Source: a virus
IMG/VR virus record: IMGVR_UViG_3300046777_002658
Location: 62,001-126,000 of that record
Strand: one strand, 5' to 3'
Length of the DNA: 64,000 nucleotides
Below are positions 9,001 through 15,011 of the stretch, piece by piece. Every line of letters starts with the position of its first letter. Position 1 is the stretch's first letter. The notes under the pieces are model-generated. The model did not search any database and was not told where the DNA came from. It saw only the letters and a list, made by a program, of their open reading frames with translations. A program made the translations under genes and the position numbers.

Positions 9001-11826
9001 CTCAAGGGTGAAGGTCTCAAGTTGCACTCTTTAGTATCAAAAGGTTGGGGAGGAGCCTACTACTTTGAGGGCTTAGGAGAAGATAAAAAGGCTCCAGTCA
9101 TCTTTATGGATCAAAGTGTTGAAAGAACCGTGAAGGCAGACCAAGAGTTTAATGAGTTAGTGAGTTCTTGGGCTGAGTGGGCTGGAGAAACTATCGAGGC
9201 GCCAGAAGAGTTCTCAAAAGTCCTGATGGTCAGAGGTGAGGTAATAATCATTGAAGATGAAGATGAAGAAGAGCCAGTACAATCAGAGGTAATAGAGAAT
9301 GGAACAAAACAGAAGATGGCGACGTTAATGCAAGTGGTAGAACAACTACCAGAGTCTGCTTTAGATAAGCTACTAGCTGAGGGTGAAAGGCTACTAGCAG
9401 AATTAACCAAAACTAAAGAGCCAGTAAGAGAGGCTCTTAAAACAATAGAACCTACTGTTACCTGTACTTCCTGCTTAACAGTAGCAGAACCAGTTACTGA
9501 TGAAGCACCCTCTATAGACATACCTAGTGAAGGGACACAAAAGCAGTCAATAGTTAGTTTTACCTCCAGAACTAAGAGGGCTGACAAACCAGAAGTAACG
9601 AACAGTTCGTCAAGAGAGATTCTTCAAGCTGAGTCTGTTGTAGAAAATGTTGAAGTTGTAAAAGCTCATCCTTTAGATGGTCTTGCACCTTTGAGGTCTT
9701 CCACAGCAAAACACATGATTAAAGACATAGCTATGGCTGCTGTGGCTACTCAGTTCATTGGTACAAGTGCTGTATCTAAACCTTCTAGCACAGAGCTTTA
9801 CAGACAAGCCTGGGCTGATTGGAAAAGTGGTTGTGCCAACACAGGTGTCTACACTGCTGCTGACGTAGTAATGGTATCTGGTAACGGCTTGGGGAGGGCT
9901 ACAGAGGCTCAAATAGTAGAAACCTTTGCAAAGAGCTATATCCCCTACCTGTTGTTGGTAATCAATGCCAAAGCCACAGTAGTAGTTGGTGACTGTCCTG
10001 GTATGGACTGTTGTGTCAGAGATTACTTAGTGGGGCATGGCTATCAAAATACATGGGTTGCTGCCAAGATTGGTGGTTATAACAGACTCACACCTCCCAC
10101 CCAGCGAGAAAGAAAACTTGAGAGAGCTGTAGTTAAACAGTCTGTAGAAGCTGTAAAGATTCAACCAGAAGGAGACTGGGTTGAGGCTCTTGTTAGTAAG
10201 TTAGAGCCTTGGACTGGTAACCAGATAAAGAAAGCTCTAGCAACTCTTAGCTCTGAGCAGTTAGAGGCTGCTAGAATCATCATCCAACACGCTCTAAGCA
10301 ACACTACCGCTAAAGTTGCAGAGTTAGACCCTAAAGACGTGGTGGGTGGTCACATCCTCACTGGTAAAGCTGGTACTGGTAAAACCTACGCTACTCTTGT
10401 AATCATCATAGTCCTAGACTTGCTAGGCTTTCGTGTGGTAGCTTGCGGAACCACGGGTCTGGCTAGTCAAAATCTCAAAAACTCTTCTGGTACAATAAAC
10501 AGGGTTTTAAGCTTGGGTACAGGCTTTGAAGAGAGAAAAGATACTGAGGGAAACCTGCTGCCAAGAACTGAGGCAGACATTAGCCAGATAATACTCAAAA
10601 TGAGTAAGGATGGTAAAGTAGCCAAAAGACTATCTGAGCAAAGCAACAACAAGAACTATATAGGAGTAGTTCTGCTAGTTGATGAAGCCTTTATGCTTGG
10701 AGGAGATTTAGGTATCGCCGCTGCTGAGGGCTTAAAGACCATTGTTGGGCTAGAAGCTCAAAATGGTAAAGTCCGTCAGAGACCTATTCAGTTATTAATG
10801 GTTGGAGATCCTAAGCAGCTAGAACCAGTAAAAGACAGAATGATATTCGAGGAAGGTGAGTTCCTAGAATATTCTGACAGCACAGAAGTTCAGAAATACC
10901 ACGCTTTTACAGACCGTCTGAATCTAAAGGTTATTAAGCTAGAGAAGAACGAAAGGCAGTCTGGTGATACTGCTTTTGGCTTAGAGTTGGACTTGCTGGG
11001 AGAGGGTAAAGCTAAAACAGACCTGAGTAACTGTCCTGTTTTGTTGAGTAGATTTAAGGCTTCTCTCTCATGCCAACCCGCAGATGCTTTGCATATCATC
11101 TACAATAATGATGAAGTTGCCAAGTTTAATAAGTCTAAGCTAGACGAGCTTGTCAAAAAAGGTGCTTTCAAAAGAAAGTTTGAGGCAATTATTGACTCTA
11201 GTAGATGTGGCGAGAGTGAATTGCTATCTTACGTTGCTCCTACTCCTAGAACTTTAGAGTTAGTAGTGGGTGCTCCTGTCAGAGTAACCCAAAACATCCC
11301 TAAGAACGATGGCACAGACAATCTGTTAGTAGCTAATGGCGAGCGCGGAGTTGTGGCAAGCATGACCAAAGACAAAGTGACCGTCAAGTTCAAGGATGGT
11401 CGCTTTGAGGAGCTAGAAGCTGTAGAATCCAGAAAAATTCCGGTAGACGAAAATGGTGCACCAATAGGATCTTTCAGACAGCTTCCCTTATGCTTGTGTT
11501 GGGCTACTACTTTTCATGGTAGCCAAGGTCAAACCTACCCTAAAGGTGAACCTGTCATAGTGCATATGTACTCTCGTAAGGGAGGTAAGCATGATGGAGA
11601 GCTTCAAAGAGTATGGTCTAACAACGCGTTCTACGTTGCTTGTAGCCGCGTAACCCGCTCTAAAGACTTATTCTTTTACACCGGGTTGGGTGTTGATGAA
11701 AAAGCTGAAGGAGTGACTGATGAGGAGTTCACCAAGCAAAGGATGAACACTTACTTCAATCACTTCAAGCAAAGCTACAGATTCAATGAGAAGGCTATTG
11801 CTTGGTTAAACAAGCAGTCCTGCTAG
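70..11826 (+). CDS. Giant multidomain protein: AlkB-like oxygenase, two-barrel RNA polymerase-like core, SLOG-like domain, SF1 helicase
   Basis: A single 3918-residue frame that starts after a good AAGGAGG site. Residues 1-130 hold a short hydrophobic stretch and then a Lys/Arg/Ala-rich segment. A KKKEQREEIFVQ segment occurs twice, 60 residues apart (about 259 and 319). An AlkB-like 2-oxoglutarate/Fe(II) oxygenase lies near 870-1025: H948-x-D950, H1004 and the R1015-x-N1017-x-T1019-x-R1021 signature. H1966-R1968-N-P-K1971-L-R-G-V-I-K1977 resembles the lysine-bearing barrel of RNA polymerase beta. D2490-F-D2492-G-D2494, preceded by a beta-prime-like FVHNSRAPL segment, fits the metal-binding DxDGD loop of the second barrel. 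Residues 3264-3325 resemble a SLOG/DUF2493 fold (GDCPGMD). A RecD-like SF1 helicase closes the protein: GKAGTGKT 3432-3439, DE 3538-3539, GDPKQ 3579-3583, HGSQGQ 3816-3821, CSR 3858-3860. Motifs are read by eye. The oxygenase and helicase calls are strong; the polymerase call is good but inferred. Acidic linkers lie near 2850-3000. Confidence 0.85.
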   Translation: MAYRQQQTLVCSAKAEVRQNQPSHSAVDTAAPSGQTNCSGNENNSSKVLTMSYSMSALLLSLSIVVKSVKKVAPSMSMRNKVARASRKAQQRLARAKRQARQVKNGWLRSSAYQKLCREADHASRISCITPPASSAGKAGSSSRPIVKYSRLSDGEGVYALTPAIRVHRTFVAPVTRRERHLAAREQLKAAGLLPNQAPALGKALKEQRKAKAKVKSLTFSPVARPRDIEKAAQQLEKAAAKAARLSEVVKVAGHAVSKKKEQREEIFVQKVEAVTAPPTLLKLAARCQRLRQRYYKSQDEQDYKVWQEAEEDYAFLCKKKEQREEIFVQEVVTPDDFLAQLEFLRTQLDQNMAPPVVPQEFATAAAEIVDDYKAQAEATGTKDMTMLMSLSSPIKNSAGEDVQVITITGNWSGNEIDPQLKAASKDVMVNLVGKNKLQKAEFTKRGFVLVTQEWYCLPLEQNKQLIKETPVRPPIVSRTSSNPPKLVKTDRADGVKYLHLYPNSVTPKNIKELLAEPKELEVLVNISSERLIVENRDKFVEFLRANGFENYSTHADWLVLPAGRKFAERVVKAGVVFSEEEESFNKLWVTVDGVDLVEATLAPRKPTENMDDIENEELWNRLGIAEAVRQAVATALSDYLYADVWFSYDTSISLEVTELLAEFGFASKYDCFLLKPALREPVNKDVKSMYITVHTKTKAGVASGSFTVGDTTIPVEVDQKATEPANRLLCVKQAIAYAINAGAKAVSVEVSHANYDLNKLAAWKAAGFKGKSNVELLKDIESLTHYLSVTWVNPKNKAKEVANTVVRETVAQVTKVQASVTTSHKVIGGEAYAEEGLLYYPKILFKETRDLLLEDLQAVLDSGAVEKTSFGPYQYTCLGDYYWTWENKKGVYSTTQPNGSPVAAVPKRLREIVEVWLNGELKVWEGQYVVESCLVNFYEGKQKLNCHQDISEEIDAPIVSFSFGATGRFLIREGARTGRISHEFTLSDSDLLVMYGKHRYCWHEYAGNIESGTRINLTFRMVKKPVVTQPEVRTVEQRTVKTERLVDTTAVKQNQQPAARTVQDRVRVNPDFKPQPRAKTLPEPGLLPQSEVGRISGTPQGCSHIFDFKNNESKKGLDEVIVAAFAVRLDPVKGQPVECNINTPSYAYNDEFTHYGYEDTLTTKKGENMNVISLGAAATKALPAHLTPIILSVCNHCLNGVREEFIPTALSSVNRVNKKANLQIILGQPGGESCLTKEKAIQAPESSSRQKMGAAILEGESKEIPSVIFHDDGQGHTPTFVKLEFSGDGLETILADGKRHIFIVVAWYDKSKQTYFEKGGKQYRIYPHTASVFHVDDLEAVFGGQKVFKFDERALLGLSAEPVVEAKAVKPEVKALNRPLIKPEPTKATSEEVTEVQQSVDKANLAKELADLHKATRLKGLPLTKGLTEEDLESIFVCMSPDGQIAHRTLSYIKSRTDGKPVQLFDWTKADVLKVAKVFVDLLSPTKATADQQVFRYRNTEEGLLLSFDAGTIEFLIGNDGRAYNAADGRAFEQGMELIGYNALDMSWWDSPEYAKAKAALAAAGKKEPEKDVSYFQIVNGEVQTREEYKPEITDVCFSSSIGKFMQAFCAYLLMFAQSKNNTRGGLGDNFKILLNKCESVISMTEGDILGQNGGFLYSVQNSPKLYVHREQCDIFALEEDKLKDLANSVATVVKGYDKKPPEEMLKVSSTDTQSLAMKEAFKKYPALGFHFAKGTFINGLTHLRLATLQKYAPNLFNKTLQLTGLSVEAAVESVVSLTLKASKGAKRATLALARAVEVLGEVKAGWAFYGQEKVLTGWLVQECMAPTFVMAPGMSFFLGNEEEKPVALVKKTQTQNYPKFLASNLAEAVSMTGVTEYQRCLADHRPTQTYDEVSATYRITFDKEVKLIKGTEIAFVKKEEGQGADAVIIFNDNERATLNEITWRVHKDLVGESVLVVNYSYTLHHRNPKLRGVIKTMMASCSKELLYNFFNEPKLTALGLKDIKLVCPQDTIKSDMLYSWLMVIGNTIRHNDPTNPHIAKLISLRDQLNEEMMGGADYDPDTIVINPAAVVAGLYSDLIAYFVKHFGHSLWMHVQQPEDQGEIMNRLYVDRVAQKAGWVEVPKIAWGEYEEALATARRMEGYTVKLYAESVDYLKNDKQNALLFTLDADGVVVEYFHRSFCFVGAEGAPVYGVELFESSTVAEAISDSRHMPPSVRSLSRMEGVAFDDAWALLNAGKEKMFMSLVIAGMSSCDKFNCSKTITILERGAEKDKNLILSPEDKDYFNSILVENKISLDFHEEEQFKAVAYAFRDIVFVAKGKTYWLPALFAINSLKSENSTNNLAQQFFRDILVECLAGRTVPAIEGSRAAGILDSLCDSASTKKLITAADNMAAKRIALAHIPAGEIHILKSTHPASNYQNLLRHKFDLKSVEAGKSTIFVHNSRAPLTDGCLLKLVIVTEEQNSKNFWKLDSDSFALGSMGNGMDFGDFDGDGHYFVQLVGTDYTVSTFDSIADFITDAVGYNIFNTYANPENKKGEPNEAYLADHYNIKKWSKVDETLCNMGVKKATKSSATYLMYNQNAREMQAKATGIAYSVYMWSEHLVDILLAYKKLGGVLPFGFEAAADGSLVAPISQVYEVILGGFSDPAWAVYTKYFLKMKEGERTVFDHNLAEFNKDLMAMGITGQKQAGFSALMFASYHLFFLEKWGEFNDYEVDMVTKNPLPLELKGMLACALVSFELMRGKFQGFVGALEVEKGGKVTGHKTAMNFARTFLLNNPGMVSESLVCKQLAQTIEVCNHLLEGKPRPERTLATPGVIQERTVAVPTSNLSDEALQYFLTKVGASAVVKETNDSDDEGGSKVSAEPNTPDNGDGGAAVEAIDYAAYLETEEVAAPTIEELVSVSSAVVEEYYSESELEEPEFAATPAVLTTSEPSSSQYEFDADGFLVNWLDHALATINWQEETLVIDYTGSKPCYLLKGEGLKLHSLVSKGWGGAYYFEGLGEDKKAPVIFMDQSVERTVKADQEFNELVSSWAEWAGETIEAPEEFSKVLMVRGEVIIIEDEDEEEPVQSEVIENGTKQKMATLMQVVEQLPESALDKLLAEGERLLAELTKTKEPVREALKTIEPTVTCTSCLTVAEPVTDEAPSIDIPSEGTQKQSIVSFTSRTKRADKPEVTNSSSREILQAESVVENVEVVKAHPLDGLAPLRSSTAKHMIKDIAMAAVATQFIGTSAVSKPSSTELYRQAWADWKSGCANTGVYTAADVVMVSGNGLGRATEAQIVETFAKSYIPYLLLVINAKATVVVGDCPGMDCCVRDYLVGHGYQNTWVAAKIGGYNRLTPPTQRERKLERAVVKQSVEAVKIQPEGDWVEALVSKLEPWTGNQIKKALATLSSEQLEAARIIIQHALSNTTAKVAELDPKDVVGGHILTGKAGTGKTYATLVIIIVLDLLGFRVVACGTTGLASQNLKNSSGTINRVLSLGTGFEERKDTEGNLLPRTEADISQIILKMSKDGKVAKRLSEQSNNKNYIGVVLLVDEAFMLGGDLGIAAAEGLKTIVGLEAQNGKVRQRPIQLLMVGDPKQLEPVKDRMIFEEGEFLEYSDSTEVQKYHAFTDRLNLKVIKLEKNERQSGDTAFGLELDLLGEGKAKTDLSNCPVLLSRFKASLSCQPADALHIIYNNDEVAKFNKSKLDELVKKGAFKRKFEAIIDSSRCGESELLSYVAPTPRTLELVVGAPVRVTQNIPKNDGTDNLLVANGERGVVASMTKDKVTVKFKDGRFEELEAVESRKIPVDENGAPIGSFRQLPLCLCWATTFHGSQGQTYPKGEPVIVHMYSRKGGKHDGELQRVWSNNAFYVACSRVTRSKDLFFYTGLGVDEKAEGVTDEEFTKQRMNTYFNHFKQSYRFNEKAIAWLNKQSC
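842..1058 (+). repeat. 37-bp exact direct repeat inside the giant gene
   Basis: Copies at 842-878 and 1022-1058 lie exactly 180 bp apart, so the frame is kept. Each contains CAAGAAAAAAGAACAG, nearly identical to the intergenic promoter-like motif used elsewhere in the window. Confidence 0.9.
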
Positions 11827-11830
11827 TAAA

Positions 11831-11850
11831 CTGAGGGGTTCCTCAACCCC
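11831..11850 (+). terminator. Hairpin after the giant gene
   Basis: GAGGGGTT and AACCCCTC pair over a CCTC loop, five bases past the stop codon. The T-run is weak, so termination may be partial. Confidence 0.55.
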
Positions 11851-11911
11851 TCCTGTCCAGCTTTATTAAACACCATTGACAGAAAGTCCCAATGTCCTGT
11901 ACCCTTAATAT

Positions 11912-12008
11912 AGAAAAAAAGAATAAAGAGTGTAAACACCACTTTGAGAAGCTAGTTTGATATCTTTCACCCCTCAGATATCTGGTGATAACTAGCTTCT
12001 CTTTCTTT
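11912..12008 (+). ncRNA. Gene-free cassette: promoter-like motif, then terminator
   Basis: The motif AGAAAAAAAGAATAAAGAGTG (11912-11932) is followed by a stepped hairpin at 11946-12001 (GAGAAGCTAGTT with AACTAGCTTCTC, plus an inner AGATATC stem) and a T-rich run. No open frame with a ribosome site lies between. If the motif is a promoter, this makes an RNA of roughly 80 nt. Confidence 0.45.
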
Positions 12009-12009
12009 A

Positions 12010-12026
12010 GAAAAAAAGAAGAGTGT
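12010..12026 (+). promoter_or_regulatory. A-tract motif upstream of the 12055 gene
   Basis: GAAAAAAAGAAGAGTGT directly follows the terminator T-tract, about 30 bases before the start codon. It is a variant of the array-wide motif AAAAAAGAATAGTGARTG. Confidence 0.55.
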
Positions 12027-12054
12027 TTGCAATATTCTTTAAAGGTTTCAAATC

Positions 12055-12684
12055 ATGTCTTTATTACAATTGTCTCTAGAAGCTGGTGTTCCAAAATTCT
12101 GTGTTGACCAAATTGCTCAAGGTGATGGTCGCATTACTTTTGAGGCATCTGATTTGGAAATGTTGACCTTTAAGGTCTGGAACGTCTATGAGGACACACC
12201 AGGTCAATTCCAGATGATGGTGACCTTCCAAGGTCATTGTCTTGGTGAGTATGAGTTGCAAAGTCTACCTGAAGACCTTCACACCTTAGAGCAGCAGCCT
12301 GGGTATTTTAAACTATCTGGGTATATCCTGGAAGTTGCGGAAGACGTGCCTGCTGAGGTAGCTGCAGCAATGTCTGCTTTTGCTCAATGGAGCAAAGAAA
12401 ACAAGGGTGTCAAAAACCCTGCTAATCGTCCTCACTTATTTTATAAAGTGGCTAGTGCAGAAGCGTTAATTCAGTTAGTTGTGTGTTCTAGCTATAACAA
12501 GTCTACCAAAGTTAACGAGCTCAGCTTTAACGGCTGGGCTTACCAAGGCCTGGAATGGGCTGGAAACGGAATAGGTAGCATCAAAGCTACCAAGACTGGT
12601 ATAAGTGGTTATACCAGAAAGGTGCTGCCTCCAGCACCTGTAGCTCCCCCAGCTCCCCCAGCTCTTACTCTTAAGTCACGATAG
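12055..12684 (+). CDS. Hypothetical protein, 209 residues, Pro-rich tail
   Basis: First gene of the small-gene array. I do not recognise the family. The protein is soluble-looking, with mixed alpha/beta composition up to about residue 190 and then a short Pro/Ala-rich, basic tail (APVAPPAPPALTLKSR). The ATG follows TTTAAAGG. It is bracketed by its own motif upstream and a strong terminator just past the stop, so it looks like a single-gene transcript. Confidence 0.75.
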   Translation: MSLLQLSLEAGVPKFCVDQIAQGDGRITFEASDLEMLTFKVWNVYEDTPGQFQMMVTFQGHCLGEYELQSLPEDLHTLEQQPGYFKLSGYILEVAEDVPAEVAAAMSAFAQWSKENKGVKNPANRPHLFYKVASAEALIQLVVCSSYNKSTKVNELSFNGWAYQGLEWAGNGIGSIKATKTGISGYTRKVLPPAPVAPPAPPALTLKSR

Positions 12685-12688
12685 GGGG

Positions 12689-12737
12689 TAATAAACCAAT
12701 TGATCTACTAAAGACCAATTGGTTTATTATTATTTTG
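12689..12737 (+). terminator. Strong Rho-independent terminator
   Basis: A perfect 14-bp stem, TAATAAACCAATTG with CAATTGGTTTATTA, followed by a T-rich run. Confidence 0.8.
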
Positions 12738-12833
12738 TTGTACACAGCCCGGCGGGGACTACAGAGCCTCCAGCGATCGCTCTTTGGACAGGTGACAGAG
12801 AGAAAGGGGTGTACATCTAAATCTTCCTTTCTT

Positions 12834-12856
12834 AGAAAAAAAGAAGAGGGAATGGA
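12834..12856 (+). promoter_or_regulatory. A-tract motif upstream of the 12881 gene
   Basis: GAAAAAAAAGAAGAGGGAATGG. The leader that follows (ATTATTAGTATTAAAGGAAC, then AATCATGAC) is repeated almost exactly before the gene at 13685. Confidence 0.55.
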
Positions 12857-12880
12857 ATTATTAGTATTAAAGGAACAATC

Positions 12881-13294
12881 ATGACTAACGTATACTTCTT
12901 CTCCCGCCACGAAGCTCAAGAAGCAATGGTATCTGACTTGGGTGGAACTATCACTCAACAGTTCCGAGGCACAATCTCTAATGTTAAGCGTGTTGGTGAC
13001 GGCATTGAGTTCCAAGAGATTCCATTAGGTGAAACAGCTCCTGTGGTACACACAATTCCTGCCGATTCTATAGTCGTTGCTGTAGCTCCTCTGCCTTTAC
13101 AAGAGGCTTGGCTGAGAGCTGGTGTTTCTGTGTTCCTTGCGCCACAGAACAAGCGCGAGACCACAGAGTCTGGTGAAGTAGTTTTTAACTACGCAGGGCT
13201 GTTACAAGTCCTGAAGATTGAAGTAGTAACCCAACAGTGGGTTGGTACTGCTGTTAGTCTAGAGGACAAGCACGCCGAGCGTAGTGCTTTATAA
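12881..13294 (+). CDS. Hypothetical protein with N-terminal FFSRH segment, weakly Csx16-like
   Basis: 137 residues. The start is set by AAAGGA and the shared leader. The protein opens NVYFFSRHEAQEAM and later has DSIVVAVAPLPLQEAWLRAG. This order resembles small (V)SRH proteins such as the CRISPR-associated Csx16 family, where a VSRH start precedes GDxVIGTLPxxLA. Csx16-type proteins act on cyclic oligoadenylate. The match here is a pattern resemblance only; identity looks low, and a different small Rossmann-like family is equally possible. Confidence 0.6.
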   Translation: MTNVYFFSRHEAQEAMVSDLGGTITQQFRGTISNVKRVGDGIEFQEIPLGETAPVVHTIPADSIVVAVAPLPLQEAWLRAGVSVFLAPQNKRETTESGEVVFNYAGLLQVLKIEVVTQQWVGTAVSLEDKHAERSAL

Positions 13295-13332
13295 AGAATG
13301 TTGGGAGCGATCGCGCTCTCACTTTCTTTTAA

Positions 13333-13354
13333 AGAAAAAAAGAATAGTGAGTGG
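13333..13354 (+). promoter_or_regulatory. A-tract motif upstream of the 13376 gene
   Basis: AAAAAAAGAATAGTGAGTGG, preceded by CTTTCTTTT and a HIP1 octamer (GCGATCGC, about 13307). This is a close match to the array consensus. Confidence 0.6.
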
Positions 13355-13375
13355 AACTTATTTTTTTAAAAGTAT

Positions 13376-13585
13376 ATGTGGTCAACAACTATATCCAACC
13401 CACCTCTACCAGGATGGGTGCTACCAGATGGTAGCAAAATACTTGAAGTATTTGATGGAGATGTAAACGCCCTCCACCAGGTGTACATGGGTATAGCAAA
13501 GGTTGAATCCCCAACGGGGGAAGTAAGAATTGTGAGGGCTGACTGGTGGGTATCACCGGATGGCTCTCTGTTTATTGAGCTTTGA
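13376..13585 (+). CDS. Hypothetical protein, 69 residues
   Basis: A small soluble protein rich in Trp, Pro and Gly (PPLPGWVLPDGS, ADWWVSPDGS). The two similar PDGS segments suggest a small beta fold. Its own motif lies upstream and its own terminator directly downstream. Family unknown; a real gene is supported mainly by the cassette layout. Confidence 0.6.
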   Translation: MWSTTISNPPLPGWVLPDGSKILEVFDGDVNALHQVYMGIAKVESPTGEVRIVRADWWVSPDGSLFIEL

Positions 13586-13589
13586 ATTT

Positions 13590-13635
13590 AGTTAACTCAT
13601 TAGAGTATTAACCTAATGAGTTAACTCTTTTTTTT
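13590..13635 (+). terminator. Rho-independent terminator
   Basis: A 14-bp stem, AGTTAACTCATTAG with CTAATGAGTTAACT, then a run of eight or more T. Confidence 0.85.
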
Positions 13636-13640
13636 GATAT

Positions 13641-13659
13641 AAAAAAGAATAGTGAATGA
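13641..13659 (+). promoter_or_regulatory. A-tract motif upstream of the 13685 gene
   Basis: AAAAAAGAATAGTGAATGA, an exact match to the array consensus. The terminator T-run abuts it. Confidence 0.6.
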
Positions 13660-13684
13660 AATTATTAGTATTAAAGGAACAATC

Positions 13685-13861
13685 ATGACAGAGCAAGAAA
13701 TTTTACAATTGGCTTCTCTTTTAGAAAGAGCCAAACAAGCATTAACCTCTCCCTCAGGCTGTTTGCCTGAGTTCATTTATGTAGAGAAAGGTAAGGGGGA
13801 AATAAAGGGTTACACACCCTATATTGCAAATGGGGGGGCAAACTTTCTTTTCCCTCTCTGA
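13685..13861 (+). CDS. Hypothetical protein, 58 residues
   Basis: The start is set at the ATG after AAAGGAACAATC, the same leader as at 12881. Upstream in-frame codons belong to the promoter-like motif. The N-terminal half is a probable helix (MTEQEILQLASLLERAKQAL) followed by a short Gly-rich end. Function unknown. Confidence 0.6.
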   Translation: MTEQEILQLASLLERAKQALTSPSGCLPEFIYVEKGKGEIKGYTPYIANGGANFLFPL

Positions 13862-13902
13862 GGAGGGAGAGGTAATTAAAGTAGAATCCGCAATCTACTA
13901 AT

Positions 13903-13984
13903 ATTAATGGTTAAAGAAGAAGAAAAGAATTAACTCCTTCTTTAACCATTAATATTTTTTTTGTAAAAAAAAGAATAGTGGGTG
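13903..13984 (+). promoter_or_regulatory. Terminator plus A-tract motif cassette
   Basis: A perfect 17-bp stem (ATTAATGGTTAAAGAAG with its complement, 13903-13953) and a T8 run are followed immediately by AAAAAAAAGAATAGTGGGTG at 13965-13984. Confidence 0.7.
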
Positions 13985-13991
13985 CAATATT

Positions 13992-14192
13992 ATGGAGTTT
14001 TCTATGACTCGCGAAGAAGCTTTAAACACTAACTTAGTGCAAACCGGCGACTACTTCGTCTACAAAGTGGTCCAGGTTAAAGAAACAACAGTAGTTGTAA
14101 CTCCCTACAAGGGGGAGCAGTGGGGTGAGCAGTGGGGTGAGCACAATGAGTACAGGCTAGACAGCCTGTACCCCTACGATGGGGCTTTATAG
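13992..14192 (+). CDS. Hypothetical protein, 66 residues
   Basis: A small protein with a short internal repeat (GEQWGEQWGEH). The central part (TGDYFVYKVVQVKETTVVVTPY) looks like a small beta barrel. A second ATG four codons in is also possible. It sits in its own terminator/motif cassette. Family not recognised. Confidence 0.55.
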   Translation: MEFSMTREEALNTNLVQTGDYFVYKVVQVKETTVVVTPYKGEQWGEQWGEHNEYRLDSLYPYDGAL

Positions 14193-14196
14193 TAAC

Positions 14197-14240
14197 TGGG
14201 GGAAGCAATCCCCTTTTAAGAAAAAAAAGATAAATGAATG
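14197..14240 (+). promoter_or_regulatory. Terminator plus A-tract motif cassette
   Basis: A GGGG/CCCC hairpin with CCCCTTTT, then GAAAAAAAAGATAAATGAATG at 14220-14240. Confidence 0.6.
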
Positions 14241-14264
14241 AAGTTTGTAACTCTAGGAGTTATC

Positions 14265-14336
14265 ATGACCGCATTTATTTATATTCTCTTAGTTTACTTT
14301 TATCTGTGGGCTATGGATGCCCACACTCGAGATTAA
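14265..14336 (+). CDS. Small single-pass membrane peptide, 23 residues
   Basis: An ATG with TAGGAG seven bases upstream encodes MTAFIYILLVYFYLWAMDAH and three more residues. The first 17 residues are an uninterrupted hydrophobic helix; the end is charged. It is the first frame behind the motif and is followed closely by the next gene. Small phage membrane peptides can affect the host envelope or lysis timing, but nothing here assigns a role. Confidence 0.5.
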   Translation: MTAFIYILLVYFYLWAMDAHTRD

Positions 14337-14352
14337 AGGGAAAAAGAAAGTA

Positions 14353-14559
14353 ATGAGAAAAGTAAGTAATTTAGAGTTTAACCTAGCAACCAGCGGACAC
14401 GCCTGGCTGCTGGAATTAGAAGTAAACAACCAGGTAGTAGCCTCCCAGCTACTACTACTTGAGGAGCCGCCGCTCCTCAAACAGCAGAGGGAGTTTCGTG
14501 CGGAACACCCCCTTCAACATGGGGGTGTTGTGAAGTTTCATCCTGTAGTAAGGGAGTAA
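14353..14559 (+). CDS. Hypothetical protein, 68 residues
   Basis: The ATG at 14353 is preferred over an in-frame start at 14317, which would overlap the membrane peptide and encode a Lys-rich spacer. Composition is Leu/Glu-rich (ELEVNNQVVASQLLLLEEPPLL). Probably co-transcribed with the 23-residue peptide. Family unknown. Confidence 0.55.
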   Translation: MRKVSNLEFNLATSGHAWLLELEVNNQVVASQLLLLEEPPLLKQQREFRAEHPLQHGGVVKFHPVVRE

Positions 14560-14563
14560 CTTT

Positions 14564-14631
14564 GATTGCCTATCTAATCTCTGGATAGGCAATCGCGCTC
14601 TCTTTCAAAGAAAAAAAAGAATAGTGGATGG
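14564..14631 (+). promoter_or_regulatory. Terminator plus A-tract motif cassette
   Basis: Stem GATTGCCTATC with GGATAGGCAATC (14564-14594) and CTCTCTTTC, then GAAAAAAAAGAATAGTGGAT at 14610-14629. Confidence 0.7.
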
Positions 14632-14653
14632 AATTGTCACACCAAAACTTACA

Positions 14654-14977
14654 ATGAGAAAAACATCAGAAGAGTTGAAAGAAATAAGAAAACAGAAGAG
14701 AATAGCAGCCTGTCAAGCTGCTATAGAAAAATATAACAGGTTGGACAAACCTGTTTATGCTTACACCACAAGTTGTGGTGACCCGTGGGTTCCAGAAAAG
14801 GAAGTTGCCCTTCCCCTATATTGGGAGGAGGAACACAAGGAACTAAAGTTTTACACAGATTTTCTGTGGGGGATACTCAATGCTATTAACTATGAAATCC
14901 CTGACTGTGATTCTTCAACAGTAGTATTTAGGGAAAGAGGGGAGGGGGGAAAGATTGAAGAAATTATAACGGAGTGA
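14654..14977 (+). CDS. Hypothetical protein, 107 residues
   Basis: The start is placed at ATGAGAAAAACA, because the upstream in-frame ATG falls inside the promoter-like motif. The N-terminus is a basic helix (TSEELKEIRKQKRIAACQAA); the rest is acidic with several aromatic residues. No family recognised. Confidence 0.6.
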   Translation: MRKTSEELKEIRKQKRIAACQAAIEKYNRLDKPVYAYTTSCGDPWVPEKEVALPLYWEEEHKELKFYTDFLWGILNAINYEIPDCDSSTVVFRERGEGGKIEEIITE

Positions 14978-15011
14978 AGGAGGGGCTGGCGCGGGCTGGC
15001 TCTTTTTCTTC

